Source: Ga0077527 sp945862135
GTDB taxonomy: Bacteria; Pseudomonadota; Gammaproteobacteria; Burkholderiales; SG8-41
Length of the DNA: 64,000 bases
Assembly: GCA_964203275.1 (NCBI GenBank)
Contig: CAXNMF010000005.1
Coordinates: 124,001-188,000, forward strand
Direction of reading: 5' to 3'
In this document: piece by piece, positions 1 through 8,562 of the stretch
Position numbering within the stretch: the stretch's first letter is position 1
How the letters are laid out: every line of letters begins with the position of its first letter
Notes under the pieces: model-generated
The model's database searches: none
Told to the model about the DNA's origin: nothing
What the model saw: only the letters and a program-made list of their open reading frames with translations
Made by a program: the position numbers and the translations under genes

Positions 1-657
1 GACGTCGTCCACGGTGATGGCGCCGATTTCAAGCAGGTTGAGCAGTACCGAAGCGTGTTTTTTCGGGAGTACATTCGATGATTCGAGGACGATGGTGCGG
101 ATTTCATCGATGGACAGTGGCTGGGAACCGGACTCTTGAGGCTGCACGTGCAGGATTCTCAGGGCAACCCCGAGAACCGCATCGGTGGATCTTGTAAGCA
201 GGTGCACGAAGGGCGCGGTAGTCCATGCGAGAACCCGCATTGGCCATGCAACGAAGCGCGAAATGTTCTCGGCGCTGTGCTGGCCGAGCCGCTTCGGCAC
301 AATTTCGCCGACTACGATCGATACATAGGTCACCCACGACCACCACGATTGTCGTGGCGGTGATGTTGGCGGTTTTGTGTTCGAGGCCACTGGGTTTGCA
401 GCCAGCTGGCGAAGGGCTCGGCAAGGATCGCCTCACCGACAATGCCGTTAAGCAGCCCGATCGAAGTAATGCCGATCTGCACTGTCGACAGGAAACGCGT
501 CGGGTCGGAACTGAGCTTGATTGCGGCGTCGGCAAGTTTGTCGCCGCGCTGTGCCATTGTGGACAGTTTGGACTGGCGTGCGGTCAGCAGAGCGACTTCC
601 GACATGGCGAAGGCACCGTTGAGCAGGTATCAGGCAGGCGAGAATCAGGATTTCCAT
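1..657 (-). pseudogene. corB: CNNM/CBS-domain (CorB-like) membrane protein, N-terminal part, three frameshifts
   Basis: The minus strand encodes the start of a CNNM (DUF21) protein of the CorB/HlyC family, membrane proteins tied to divalent-cation homeostasis. The product starts MEILILACLI at 657, after an AGGTAG-like ribosome site, and continues with LLNGAFAMSEVALLTARQSK, the typical first segment. Keeping the homologous reading needs three frame changes, near 625-632, 385-395 and 331-336. Each fits one extra base. After the third, the reading VTYVSIVVGEIVPKRLG is strongly family-like and stays open to the window edge, so the CBS part lies outside. It sits 46 bp downstream of ypjD, as yfjD (corB) neighbours ypjD and ffh in enterobacteria. 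It may be a true pseudogene or, more likely, an intact gene with sequence errors. Confidence 0.75.
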
Positions 658-703
658 TTTTTGTCTACCTCGAGAAACGAAACCGGCGTGTGGGCCGGCC
701 AGG

Positions 704-1528
704 TCAGCTGCGACCGAGCAGCACTTCCAGAACGAATTTGCTGCCCAGATAGGCAAGCACCAGAAGCAGGAATCCGGCGAGTGTCCAGCGAACGGCCACA
801 CGACCGCGCCAGCCGCGAAAATGGCGTCCCAGCAGCAGTGCTGCAAACACGATCCACGAGACGAAACCGAATATGGTTTTGTGATTGATGCGTGCCGCCT
901 TGCCGAAGACTTCTTCCGAAAAAAACACGCCGCTGATCAGGGTCAGCGTCAGCATCGCAAATCCAGCCCAGATGATCCGGAACAGCAATGTCTCCATCGT
1001 CAGCAGTGGTGGCAGCCGGTGCAATCCGGTAGGCAGGGAGCCCATGTGCAGGCGGCGTTCCAGCATGGCCATCAGTAGCACGTGGAGCGAGGCGATGGTA
1101 AACAGGCTATAGGCCGCCATCGACATCAGTATGTGAAGCTTGAATGCCAACAGTTCGGTATTTGGCAACGGTTTTGCTTCGGGCAGCAAAGCCGGCAGGA
1201 AGGCCGCGATTGCCGCCGCAGGCATGATGAGTGCCTGAAGACCTTCGAGCCTGTAGAACAGGCTGCCCAGCCAATAGATGAGTACTGTCAGTCCGAGAAT
1301 CGCGGAGATTGCGTCGCCGACACCGATCCGCAGCGTATTGCCGGCAAACATCACGCTGAACAAAACGGTGACATGCACGGTAAGCGTAACCAATACGGCA
1401 GCCCGTTCGGCGAGGCTGCGCAAAGAGGTTGTTTCCGGCGCAGCGGATGACCAGTGAAGCCGCCAGAAGTAGACGGCCATGGCCGCATAAAGAAGCGCGC
1501 TGGCGAGATACGGTAAAATTGCCTGCAT
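704..1528 (-). CDS. ypjD: YpjD/CcsA-like integral membrane protein (cytochrome c assembly family)
   Basis: 274 residues with about eight hydrophobic segments, typical of the CcsA/ResC-type heme-handling fold. Visible family features are the early HVTV segment (about residue 52), NTELLAFKLHILMSMAAYS near the middle, and SEEVFGKAARINHKTIFGFV near residue 205, which carries the conserved histidine region. Length matches E. coli YpjD (about 263). In enterobacteria this protein (also called CorE) has been linked with CorB in magnesium/cobalt phenotypes, and here too the next gene is a CorB homologue. The ATG at 1528 lies only 21 bp from the divergent ffh start. Family assignment is firm; the biochemical role is not known from sequence. 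Confidence 0.85.
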   Translation of the reverse strand: MQAILPYLASALLYAAMAVYFWRLHWSSAAPETTSLRSLAERAAVLVTLTVHVTVLFSVMFAGNTLRIGVGDAISAILGLTVLIYWLGSLFYRLEGLQALIMPAAAIAAFLPALLPEAKPLPNTELLAFKLHILMSMAAYSLFTIASLHVLLMAMLERRLHMGSLPTGLHRLPPLLTMETLLFRIIWAGFAMLTLTLISGVFFSEEVFGKAARINHKTIFGFVSWIVFAALLLGRHFRGWRGRVAVRWTLAGFLLLVLAYLGSKFVLEVLLGRS

Positions 1529-1549
1529 GCATCCAGTTTACCTTAAGCC

Positions 1550-2905
1550 ATGTTCGACAACCTGACCGGTCGCCTCGCGAAAGTTGTCAAGACGCTGCGC
1601 GGCGAGGCGCGGCTGACCGAAGCCAACACCCAGGATGCGCTGCGTGAAGTGCGCATGGCCTTGCTGGAGGCTGACGTGGCCTTGCCCGTCGTCAAGGCTT
1701 TTATCGATCGCATTCGCGAAAAAGCCGTCGGCGAGGAGGTGGTCGGCAGCCTGACGCCCGGCCAGGCCCTGGTGGGCGTAGTCCACCGCGAGTTGATCGC
1801 GCTGATGGGCGAACACAGCGAATCGCTGAACCTTGCGGTGCAGCCGCCGGCGGTGATTCTGATGGCAGGCCTGCAGGGGGCGGGCAAGACGACCACCGCG
1901 GGCAAACTGGCGCGCTGGTTGCGCACCGAGCAGAAGAAAAAAGTATTGCTCGCCAGTTGTGACGTCTATCGCCCGGCGGCCATCGAGCAGTTGAAGGTGC
2001 TGGCGGGGCAGGTCGAAGCGGATTTCCACCCGGTTGCCGATGGCGAGAAGCCTGTGGATATCGCAAAGCGGGCGCTGGAATATGCGCGTACCCATTATCA
2101 CGACGTGCTGATTGTCGATACCGCTGGCCGGCTTGCGATCGACGAGGCGATGATGCAAGAAATCCGCGAACTGCACGCTGCGATGCATCCGATTGAAACG
2201 CTGTTTGTGGTCGATGCGATGCAAGGCCAGGATGCGGTGAATGTCGCGAAGGCCTTCGGTGAGGCGTTGCCGCTAACCGGCGTCATCCTGACCAAGCTCG
2301 ACGGCGATTCACGCGGCGGTGCCGCGCTGTCGGTGCGTCATGTTACCGGCAAGCCGATCAAGTTCGCCGGTACCGGCGAAAAAGTCACCGGACTCGAGGC
2401 TTTCCATCCTGACCGCATGGCGTCGCGAATCCTCGGCATGGGCGATGTGCTGTCGCTGATCGAGGATGTCACCAAATCGGTGGATCGTGTCGAGGCTGAA
2501 AAGCTCGCACGCAAGGTCAAGTCCGGCAAGGGTTTCGATTTGGAAGATTTCAAGCAGCAGGTGGCTCAGATGCGCAAGATGGGCGGCGTCAGTGCGCTGA
2601 TGGACAAGCTGCCAGCGCATCTCGCGCAGGCTGCGGCGCAGGGCGCCCCGCAGATGGAAGACAAGGCGATCCGCCGCCTTGAAGGCATCATCAATTCGAT
2701 GACGCGGCTCGAGCGCGCCAAGCCGGAACTGATCAAAGCCTCGCGCAAGCGGCGTATTGCCGCCGGTGCCGGGGTGACGGTTCAGGAGGTGAACCGCCTG
2801 CTCAACCAGTTCGAGCAGACGCAGAAAATGATGAAGATGGTCGCCAAGGGCGGCATGGCAAAAATGATGCGCTCAATGAAAGGCATGTTCCCGGGCATGC
2901 GCTGA
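1550..2905 (+). CDS. ffh: Signal recognition particle protein Ffh (SRP54 GTPase)
   Basis: 451 residues, the normal length for bacterial Ffh. The N domain occupies about residues 1-90. The G domain follows with the P-loop GLQGAGKTTTAGKLA (about 107-121), DVYRPAAIEQL, the DTAGR motif (about 190) and TKLDGDSRGGAAL (about 247). The methionine-rich M domain ends in repeated KMMK/MKGMFPGM motifs that bind 4.5S RNA and signal peptides. Ffh is a cytoplasmic ribosome-associated GTPase that delivers nascent membrane proteins to FtsY. The ATG at 1550 is the only start that gives the complete N domain. The promoter must lie inside the opposing ypjD reading frame, where a TAAAAT hexamer is present at 1514-1519. 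Confidence 0.98.
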   Translation: MFDNLTGRLAKVVKTLRGEARLTEANTQDALREVRMALLEADVALPVVKAFIDRIREKAVGEEVVGSLTPGQALVGVVHRELIALMGEHSESLNLAVQPPAVILMAGLQGAGKTTTAGKLARWLRTEQKKKVLLASCDVYRPAAIEQLKVLAGQVEADFHPVADGEKPVDIAKRALEYARTHYHDVLIVDTAGRLAIDEAMMQEIRELHAAMHPIETLFVVDAMQGQDAVNVAKAFGEALPLTGVILTKLDGDSRGGAALSVRHVTGKPIKFAGTGEKVTGLEAFHPDRMASRILGMGDVLSLIEDVTKSVDRVEAEKLARKVKSGKGFDLEDFKQQVAQMRKMGGVSALMDKLPAHLAQAAAQGAPQMEDKAIRRLEGIINSMTRLERAKPELIKASRKRRIAAGAGVTVQEVNRLLNQFEQTQKMMKMVAKGGMAKMMRSMKGMFPGMR

Positions 2906-2926
2906 GTATCCCGGGGAGCCTTTCGC

Positions 2927-3778
2927 CTATTTCAGGCTGAAGCCCTGGCGCCGGATATATGCGCCGAAATCTGCGCGTTCCGGTTCGGCATACTGCCGGG
3001 CCTTGTCTTCTGACCAGCCGTAAAATTCTGCGGCACCGAATTGCTTGATACGCCGCTGCTTCCCGTAAGGATGGTTGGCATGGCGCCGCTGGTCGTAGCT
3101 GTCCACGTTTTCGCGCAATTGCGTTTCGTCGTAACGATCGGTGTGCACTGTGACGTCAAGCGACAGCCGCGGACTGATATGGCCGGCCGCCGCCGGATAA
3201 CCCACGCATAAACCGGCGATCGGGAACACGCCCTCGGGCAATTCCAGTTCCCTGCTCACGGTATCGATGGCATTGCGGATGGCGCTGATCGGACAGGTTC
3301 CGAGGCCGGCGGCTTCGGCGGCGCTGATGAAGTTCATCATCACGATGCCGGCATCGACTGCCGCATTCATGAAGTGGTCGAGGTGTTCATTGGCGAAAGG
3401 TTTGCCGCGCCATTGGCCAATGTGGCGGATCCGCCGGTTGTTGCCGCAGAACACCAGAAACACCGGTGCGTCGAGAATCCATGGCATCTCGGTGAGATGG
3501 GCGACGATGCGCTGGCGTTTTGCAGGGTCGGCGACGTGAATGATGTCCGCCTGCTGCAAGTCGCTCTTGGTTGGGGCCGACAGCGCGCAGGCACAAAGCA
3601 GCTGCAAAAGGTCCGGGCTGACCGGGTCAGGGCTATAGCGACGCAGGGAGCGATGCTCGGCAATACGTGCAAGCTCGGTCAGGCCGGCTTGGTCAGGATT
3701 AAGTTGAAAATCCATGCCGTAGCGGGTCTTCAGGGCGGCACCGATGCGTTTGGAGGGTGTTTTGTCTTGGTTATTCAT
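2927..3778 (-). CDS. NfsA-like NAD(P)H:FMN nitroreductase
   Basis: 283 residues of the nitroreductase family. Residues about 38-48 read EHRSLRRYSPD, the typical FMN-phosphate-contacting R-S-R segment. The centre (about 145-165) has AAVDAGIVMMNFISAAEAAGLGTCPI, and after it GVFPIAGLCVGYP, both hallmarks of the NfsA/flavin reductase subgroup. It probably reduces nitro-compounds, quinones or related electrophiles using NAD(P)H in the cytoplasm. The C-terminal extension after residue 215 (HANHPYGKQRRIKQFGAAEF) is longer than in minimal family members. The start at 3778 lies 5 bp from an AT-rich palindrome (3783-3797) that may control it. It is convergent with ffh and divergent from rpsP. Physiological substrate unknown. 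Confidence 0.85.
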   Translation of the reverse strand: MNNQDKTPSKRIGAALKTRYGMDFQLNPDQAGLTELARIAEHRSLRRYSPDPVSPDLLQLLCACALSAPTKSDLQQADIIHVADPAKRQRIVAHLTEMPWILDAPVFLVFCGNNRRIRHIGQWRGKPFANEHLDHFMNAAVDAGIVMMNFISAAEAAGLGTCPISAIRNAIDTVSRELELPEGVFPIAGLCVGYPAAAGHISPRLSLDVTVHTDRYDETQLRENVDSYDQRRHANHPYGKQRRIKQFGAAEFYGWSEDKARQYAEPERADFGAYIRRQGFSLK

Positions 3779-3782
3779 AAAT

Positions 3783-3806
3783 TTGTTTTAAAAACAATTA
3801 GTTATG
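3783..3806 (-). promoter_or_regulatory. AT-rich near-palindromic motif, copy 1
   Basis: TTGTTTT-A-AAAACAA at 3783-3797 is a perfect 7+1+7 inverted repeat. It is followed by TAGTTATG. On the minus strand this reads ATAAC, two bases, then ATTGTTTTTAAAA, matching five other copies in the window. It ends 5 bp before the nitroreductase start codon, a position suited to an operator or a leader element. The binding protein is unknown. Confidence 0.5.
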
Positions 3807-3863
3807 TTGATTCTTGTTGTGTTTGAGAAATTCGGTGGTATTTGTTGTCATCGTGATTAAACG

Positions 3864-3893
3864 TTGCTTCGAAGGGGCAAAGTACCGTAAAAT
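3864..3893 (+). promoter_or_regulatory. Putative sigma-70 promoter of the rpsP operon
   Basis: TTGCTT at 3864-3869 and TAAAAT at 3888-3893 are separated by 18 bp and lie about 40 bp before the rpsP start. A 7-bp inverted repeat (AAGGGGC at 3872-3878 and GCCCCTT at 3896-3902) flanks the -10 element. It could be an operator or simply a leader structure. Confidence 0.55.
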
Positions 3894-3932
3894 CCGCCCC
3901 TTTCGACTTTTTCAGTCACCGGGAAATCCGTC

Positions 3933-4190
3933 ATGGTGGTGGTCCGTTTAGCTCGTGGTGGCGCCAAGAAGCGCCCGTTTTTCAACCTCGTCGTTGCCGA
4001 TTCGCGCTTCGCTCGCGACGGCCGCTTTATCGAGCGCCTGGGATTTTACGATCCCAAAGCGCCGGAAGGCCGCGAACGTCTGCGTATCAACAGTGAGCGC
4101 CTCGCTTTCTGGCAAGGCAAGGGTGCGCAACTGTCGGACACAGTCACCCGTCTCGTCAAGCAGGCTGGTGCCCAAAAAGCAGCTGCCTGA
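3933..4190 (+). CDS. rpsP: 30S ribosomal protein bS16
   Basis: 85 residues, the usual length for bS16. The N-terminus MVVVRLARGGAKKRPFFNLV and the following VADSRFARDGRFIERLGFYDP are diagnostic. It is an early-binding protein of the 30S subunit body. It is the first gene of the conserved rpsP-rimM-trmD-rplS operon, and its 3' end probably overlaps the rimM start. A promoter-like sequence lies just upstream. Confidence 0.98.
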   Translation: MVVVRLARGGAKKRPFFNLVVADSRFARDGRFIERLGFYDPKAPEGRERLRINSERLAFWQGKGAQLSDTVTRLVKQAGAQKAAA

Positions 4191-4713
4191 GCAGTCGGTT
4201 GCTGAACGGCTGGTAGTGATGGGGCGTGTGGTTGCGCCCTACGGCGTCAATGGCTGGGTCAAGGTTCAGCCGTTTACGCAGGAGAGCCGGGGGTTGCTCG
4301 ATTATTCGTCGTGGCAGGTCGGACGCGAGGGCGCCTGGCAGCTGCGATCCGTGGAGTCGGCCAAAGTGCATGGCACCGCGGTGGTAGCAAAGCTGGCCGG
4401 TATTGCGGATCGCGATCAGGCGGCGGTACTGCAGGGAATGCGTGTCGCGATATCGCGCGATCTTTTTCCTGCAGCGGCTTCCGGGGAGTTTTACTGGGCC
4501 GATCTGATCGGGCTGAGGGTGGTTAATGCGTCCGGGCTCGAACTAGGTATCGTGTCCCGGGTTTTTGAAACCGGGGCCAATGATGTGCTGGTGGTGGAAG
4601 ACAAGGTGTCTGGTGATGAGCGCGAACGCCTGTTGCCTTTCATCGAGACGGTGATCCGGCAAGTGGATGTTGCCGGCGGCAGGATTACCGTTGACTGGGA
4701 AGCAGATTACTGA
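4168..4713 (+). CDS. rimM: Ribosome maturation factor RimM
   Basis: A 30S assembly factor that binds uS19 and helps mature the 16S 3' domain. The family core starts at VVMGRVVAPYGVNGWVKV and is followed by the PRC-barrel part EFYWADLIGLRVVN and the C-terminal LLPFIETVIRQVDV. Homologues have several residues before the MGRVV motif, so I chose the GTG at 4168, which overlaps rpsP by 23 nt. The ATG at 4219 would cut into the conserved beta strand and is less likely. The stop overlaps the trmD start as TGATG, indicating translational coupling. The identity is firm; only the exact start is uncertain. Confidence 0.93.
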   Translation: MPKKQLPEQSVAERLVVMGRVVAPYGVNGWVKVQPFTQESRGLLDYSSWQVGREGAWQLRSVESAKVHGTAVVAKLAGIADRDQAAVLQGMRVAISRDLFPAAASGEFYWADLIGLRVVNASGLELGIVSRVFETGANDVLVVEDKVSGDERERLLPFIETVIRQVDVAGGRITVDWEADY

Positions 4714-5477
4714 TGTTGCAGTTTGATGTGGTTACGCTGTTTCCGGCGATGTTCGATGCGGTAACTGAATTGGGGATTACCGGACGTGCGCGGGAGCGCG
4801 GGCTGTATCAGTTTGTGGCTTGGAATCCTCGGGATTTCACGAAGAATGTGCATCGCACCGTTGATGACCGGCCTTATGGCGGCGGTCCCGGCATGGTGAT
4901 GATGGCGGAACCGCTGGATCTGGCGCTGGCAGCAGCGCGGCAACGGCAGGTCAGTGCAGGTGTAGAGCGGCCACGGGTCGTACATCTGACGCCGCAGGGA
5001 AGATTGTTGGACCACGCGCTGGTTGCAGAGTTGGCGCATGAGCAGGGACTGGTGTTGCTGGCCGGACGCTACGAAGGTGTGGATGAGCGTCTGATCGAGC
5101 GTCAGGCCATCGAGGAAATCTCGATTGGTGATTACGTATTGAGCGGCGGTGAACTGGCCGCGATGGTGTTGATGGACAGTGTGATACGGCAACTGCCCGG
5201 CGCGTTGGGCGATGCTGAATCCGCCAGTCAGGATTCGTTTGTTGACGGCCTGCTGGACCACCCGCACTACACCCGCCCGGAAGTGTATGAGGGCGCGGCG
5301 GTGCCGGCGGTGCTGTTGTCAGGCAACCACGCGGTGATTACGCGCTGGCGTTTGAAGCAGTCGCTGGGACGCACCTTGCAGCGACGGCCGGATTTGCTGG
5401 AACAGCGGGTGTTGACCGCGGAAGAGCGGGCACTGCTCGATGAGTATCGCCGTGAACAGAACAGCGGCAGGGTTTAA
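4713..5477 (+). CDS. trmD: tRNA (guanine37-N1)-methyltransferase TrmD
   Basis: 254 residues, a SPOUT-class methyltransferase that makes m1G37 in tRNAs and prevents +1 frameshifting. Diagnostic segments are FDVVTLFPAMFDAV at the N-terminus, DRPYGGGPGMVM (about 50-61), AGRYEGVDERLIE (about 120) and the knot motif IGDYVLSGGELAAMVL (about 138-153) that binds S-adenosylmethionine. RQLPGALGDAESASQDSF and LLDHPHYTRP follow as in the family. Its ATG overlaps the rimM stop. Confidence 0.98.
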   Translation: MLQFDVVTLFPAMFDAVTELGITGRARERGLYQFVAWNPRDFTKNVHRTVDDRPYGGGPGMVMMAEPLDLALAAARQRQVSAGVERPRVVHLTPQGRLLDHALVAELAHEQGLVLLAGRYEGVDERLIERQAIEEISIGDYVLSGGELAAMVLMDSVIRQLPGALGDAESASQDSFVDGLLDHPHYTRPEVYEGAAVPAVLLSGNHAVITRWRLKQSLGRTLQRRPDLLEQRVLTAEERALLDEYRREQNSGRV

Positions 5478-5526
5478 CCGCGAACGCCATGATGGCGGAC
5501 GCAATCAAGTTTGAGGGAGTTACGAG

Positions 5527-5934
5527 ATGAACGTCATACAGCAGCTGGAACAGGAAGAAATGAAGCGTCTGGGCCGCAAGACCCCGGAGTTTGTTGCCGG
5601 TGATACGGTCATCGTCAACGTCAACGTGGTCGAGGGCGAGCGCAAGCGCGTCCAGGCTTATGAAGGCGTGGTCATCGCCAAGCGCAACCGGGGCATCAAC
5701 TCCTCGTTCATTGTGCGCAAGATTTCCTCGGGCGAGGGCGTCGAGCGGACATTCCAGACCTACTCACCATCGATCGCCAGCATCGAAGTGAAACGTCGCG
5801 GCGACGTTGGCCGTTCGAAGCTTTACTATCTGCGCGGCCTGTCCGGCAAAGCGGCCCGCATCAAGGAAAAACTCACTGTCAGCACGGCAGTGGTTGCCGA
5901 GGTTGAAGCGGAAGCTGCCCCGGCCGAGAAGTAA
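5527..5934 (+). CDS. rplS: 50S ribosomal protein bL19
   Basis: 135 residues; bL19 sits at the 30S-50S interface. The core GDTVIVNVNVVEGERKRVQ, FIVRKISSGEGVERTFQTYSP and KLYYLRGLSGKAARIKEKL are diagnostic. A GAGGGAGTTACGAG Shine-Dalgarno region precedes the ATG. The C-terminus has about 18 extra residues rich in Ala, Val and Glu beyond the E. coli length, as in many betaproteobacteria. It is the last gene of the operon, with a strong hairpin terminator just downstream. Confidence 0.98.
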   Translation: MNVIQQLEQEEMKRLGRKTPEFVAGDTVIVNVNVVEGERKRVQAYEGVVIAKRNRGINSSFIVRKISSGEGVERTFQTYSPSIASIEVKRRGDVGRSKLYYLRGLSGKAARIKEKLTVSTAVVAEVEAEAAPAEK

Positions 5935-5951
5935 GCATTTTGTATTACCGG

Positions 5952-5980
5952 AAAAGGCGGCTGCGGCCGCCTTTTTCTTT
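5952..5980 (+). terminator. Intrinsic terminator of the rpsP-rimM-trmD-rplS operon
   Basis: AAGGCGGC (5954-5961), loop TGCG, then GCCGCCTT (5966-5973), a perfect 8-bp stem running into a T-rich tail. It lies 20 bp after the rplS stop. Confidence 0.9.
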
Positions 5981-6044
5981 GCTTGTTTCATCCTCAGAAA
6001 CTGCTGCCCCAGGTTTCTGCGCCTGCGCGCCGCTACAATAAAGC

Positions 6045-7751
6045 ATGACTCTGAAACGCCTGACAGCCGTTCTTGGCCTTGCCGCGTCCGTGACGGTGGG
6101 GATGAACTCATCGATGGCCCATGCTGCAGACGAACTGGCCGCCACGCGCAGGCTGGCTGAAGCCGGCGCAGTCCAGCTCGCGCTGCAGCGTCTGGATGTG
6201 TTGCAACCGGCAGCGGTTGCTGCGCCTGTTCCCAAGGGATCTTCTGCCGGGACTGGCTGGACTGAGTGGGAGCGTCTGCGTTTGCAATTGCTGGCGTCCG
6301 GCGGATCGCATGCAATGCTGCTGCAGCGTGTCGCCGCAATGCCCCCGGGGGTTGATGCGGAAGCTGCCGCGGAGTTTCATGTTGTTGCGGCTCGTTCGGC
6401 CTTGGCCATCGGGCGCGGCGCTGCGGCACGCGATCAGGCCGCACGCGCGTTGTGGGGCTCAGGCATGGAGGCGGCGCGTTCGCGCGAGTTGCGCCTGCTG
6501 GTGATCCGCAGTCTGGTGAATGACGGTCAGGCGGACGAAGCCTATCGCAGCATGTTGCGGTTCCAGCAGGATTACCGACCGCTTGATGCCGCGGTCGCGA
6601 CGCAGTTCGTTGACGGTCTTCTTGATCTGAAGCGGGTTCAGGAGTCTTTGAGCTGGTTGTCCCTGCTGGATGAGCGTAGCCCGACGAAATTGCGTCTGCG
6701 TCTGCATACCGGTTTATTGACTCCGGCGGAAGTCGTGACGCTAGTCCGGGCCGGCATCGCGCGTAGCGAGGACACTGCCTGGTGGCGGGTGTTGCAGGAA
6801 GTCGGAGAGAAACAGCCGGCGACCGCAATGAAAATCGAGGCCCTGGAACAGTTGCTCGATCGCCCGAATGCGTCGAATGCAGATGGATCCCGGTTGTGGG
6901 AGGCGTATTTTGCGTATGCGCGCAGTGCGGCGAATACGCATCAGCTGCTGGCCGGAGACGAGGGCAGCTGGCTCGAGTTTGCACTGAAACACAAAGAGTT
7001 CGAGCCAGTCGTGGCGCGCGCTTATTTTGCTTACCTTGCACGCGAGGGACGCGGAGAATCCCTGCGCCGCACCGCACAGTCACAGCTCGCGTCCAGCCTG
7101 ATGGGATCACGTCTGCCGCGCTCGGCATTGGCATTATTCGATGCATGGCCCGGCGATCCGGCGTCGCTGACGGCGGACACACGTTATCAACTGGGTGGCG
7201 CGGCCGAGGCGCTGCAGCAGCATGCGCGCGCGTTGCAGTATCGGCAGGGATTGCCGGCGCCTGATGGAACTGCCCCCGCTGTCTGGGATCTGCGCATCGC
7301 AGGGCTGGCGCTGCGCGCCGGCCGTGGCGATGTGGGTACCGCCATCACCCGGCAACTGGCGGCAGCCAATACGCCGATTCCGGCTGCGCAGCTGCCGGAG
7401 TGGATCACGTTGACGTCGCAGCTCGCTGATCACGGGCTGCCCGCCGAGACGCAGTTGATGGCGGGGCGGATTGCCCCGCATGCCGATGCTGCGCAGAGGC
7501 GCCTCTTGCTGGCTGCGACGGCGCGCGCCCTGGAGTCCGCTAGCCAACCCTTGCTGGCCGCTGAATATCAACTGCGCCTGGCTTTAAACGCACCACAACC
7601 CGAGGCGGCCGCGGAGTCCCGGCTGCGCGCGGGTCTTAATCTGGCGCGCGGCGGCCTGCGCGAAGATGCCCGCGTCCAGTTTGAATGGGTGCTTAAAAAT
7701 GCGCGCGATCCGGCGCAGATTGCGGTGGCGCGGCGGGAACTCGGGTTCTAG
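6045..7751 (+). CDS. Secreted alpha-helical repeat (TPR-like) protein of unknown function
   Basis: 568 residues. Residues 1-27 form a signal peptide ending AHA-AD. The rest is almost entirely Ala/Leu/Arg-rich helices with repeated A-x-x-x-L-A and R-x-L-L patterns, e.g. SAGWTEWERLRLQLLASGG-type units and the C-terminal ESRLRAGLNLARGGLREDA. This resembles tetratricopeptide or SEL1-type solenoids, though I could not fix individual repeats. It is probably periplasmic or outer-membrane associated and may act as a scaffold. It stands alone between the rplS terminator and a convergent GntR regulator. I do not recognise an orthologue with a known role. Confidence 0.7.
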   Translation: MTLKRLTAVLGLAASVTVGMNSSMAHAADELAATRRLAEAGAVQLALQRLDVLQPAAVAAPVPKGSSAGTGWTEWERLRLQLLASGGSHAMLLQRVAAMPPGVDAEAAAEFHVVAARSALAIGRGAAARDQAARALWGSGMEAARSRELRLLVIRSLVNDGQADEAYRSMLRFQQDYRPLDAAVATQFVDGLLDLKRVQESLSWLSLLDERSPTKLRLRLHTGLLTPAEVVTLVRAGIARSEDTAWWRVLQEVGEKQPATAMKIEALEQLLDRPNASNADGSRLWEAYFAYARSAANTHQLLAGDEGSWLEFALKHKEFEPVVARAYFAYLAREGRGESLRRTAQSQLASSLMGSRLPRSALALFDAWPGDPASLTADTRYQLGGAAEALQQHARALQYRQGLPAPDGTAPAVWDLRIAGLALRAGRGDVGTAITRQLAAANTPIPAAQLPEWITLTSQLADHGLPAETQLMAGRIAPHADAAQRRLLLAATARALESASQPLLAAEYQLRLALNAPQPEAAAESRLRAGLNLARGGLREDARVQFEWVLKNARDPAQIAVARRELGF

Positions 7752-7766
7752 TCAACAACGCCGCGC

Positions 7767-8525
7767 TCAGCGCGCGGCGCTTTTCCACAGGTCACTCAGA
7801 TATTCGTGGTCAGCGGTATTGATCCAGCTGCGGCGGTATTCCACCGGGGTGTCGTTGTAGGTGTAGGCGACGCGGCGTATCTGCAGCGCGGGTTGGTCGA
7901 TGCGCATACCGAGGATGGTCGCGATGTCCGCAGGTGGATGCGCAGCCGATAACCGTTCGCTGATACGAACGACATTGACGCCGTACCGCGCCTGATACAG
8001 GCCGTAGATCGTGCCTTCTCGGTTGCGGAAGGTGGATTCGTCGAGACGCGAAAACCGTTCAGTCGGCACCGTGATGTCGTCCAGCACCACTGGTTTACCG
8101 GCGAGATTCAGCAGATTGCGCACCCGCGCCACGCGGCTGCCGCGGGCAAGTCCGAACTGGCTTTCGTCGTCGGCGTCAGCGCGTTCCTTGCGGAAGCCCA
8201 GCAGTTCGGAGACCGGGAATTCGCGGCTGCCGTCCTTGCCGACGACATGGAAAAAATAAAACAGCGTGCGGTCTTCGGTGTGGCTTGCGACAAAGGTGCC
8301 GCGGCCCTGCTGGCGCACGAGGATGCGGCCGGCGACCAGTTCGTCAATCGCGCGGCGGATGGTGCCGATGGACACCTTGAACTGCCGCGCCAGTTGCGAT
8401 TCGCTGGGGATGGCTTCGCCCGGCTTCCACTCGCCGGCGGCCAGTGCGCGGGTGATTTTCCATTGCACTTCGCGGTAAAGCGGGGCGGCGACGAGGTTTT
8501 CGGTGATGAGGGCGGGGGTGTCCAT
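7767..8525 (-). CDS. GntR-family (HutC/UTRA subfamily) transcriptional regulator
   Basis: About 252 residues from the ATG at 8525. A start at 8552 would add nine residues. The N-terminal winged helix-turn-helix reads PLYREVQWKITRAL...GEAIPSESQLARQFKVSIGTIRRAIDEL...GRGTFVA, diagnostic for GntR proteins. A C-terminal UTRA domain (about residues 90-245) would bind a small effector. It is divergent from the SuyA/UxaA-like gene at 8674 and the long catabolic run, so it is the obvious candidate regulator of that cluster. Members usually repress their divergent operon and release on binding a pathway metabolite. A CATATAG direct repeat in the intergenic region is a candidate operator. Confidence 0.88.
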   Translation of the reverse strand: MDTPALITENLVAAPLYREVQWKITRALAAGEWKPGEAIPSESQLARQFKVSIGTIRRAIDELVAGRILVRQQGRGTFVASHTEDRTLFYFFHVVGKDGSREFPVSELLGFRKERADADDESQFGLARGSRVARVRNLLNLAGKPVVLDDITVPTERFSRLDESTFRNREGTIYGLYQARYGVNVVRISERLSAAHPPADIATILGMRIDQPALQIRRVAYTYNDTPVEYRRSWINTADHEYLSDLWKSAAR

Positions 8526-8562
8526 GGCAGCGCGCGGCAGTCTATCATGCACAACCCGGATT

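Noticed and set aside
704..1112. Plus-strand open frames opposite ypjD
   Set aside because: They run antisense to a complete membrane-protein gene with clear family motifs and have no ribosome site or recognisable product.
5764..7182. 472-codon minus-strand frame across rplS and the TPR-like gene
   Set aside because: It crosses the rplS stop and its terminator, is rich in Arg/Pro/His as GC-rich shadows are, and has no domain.
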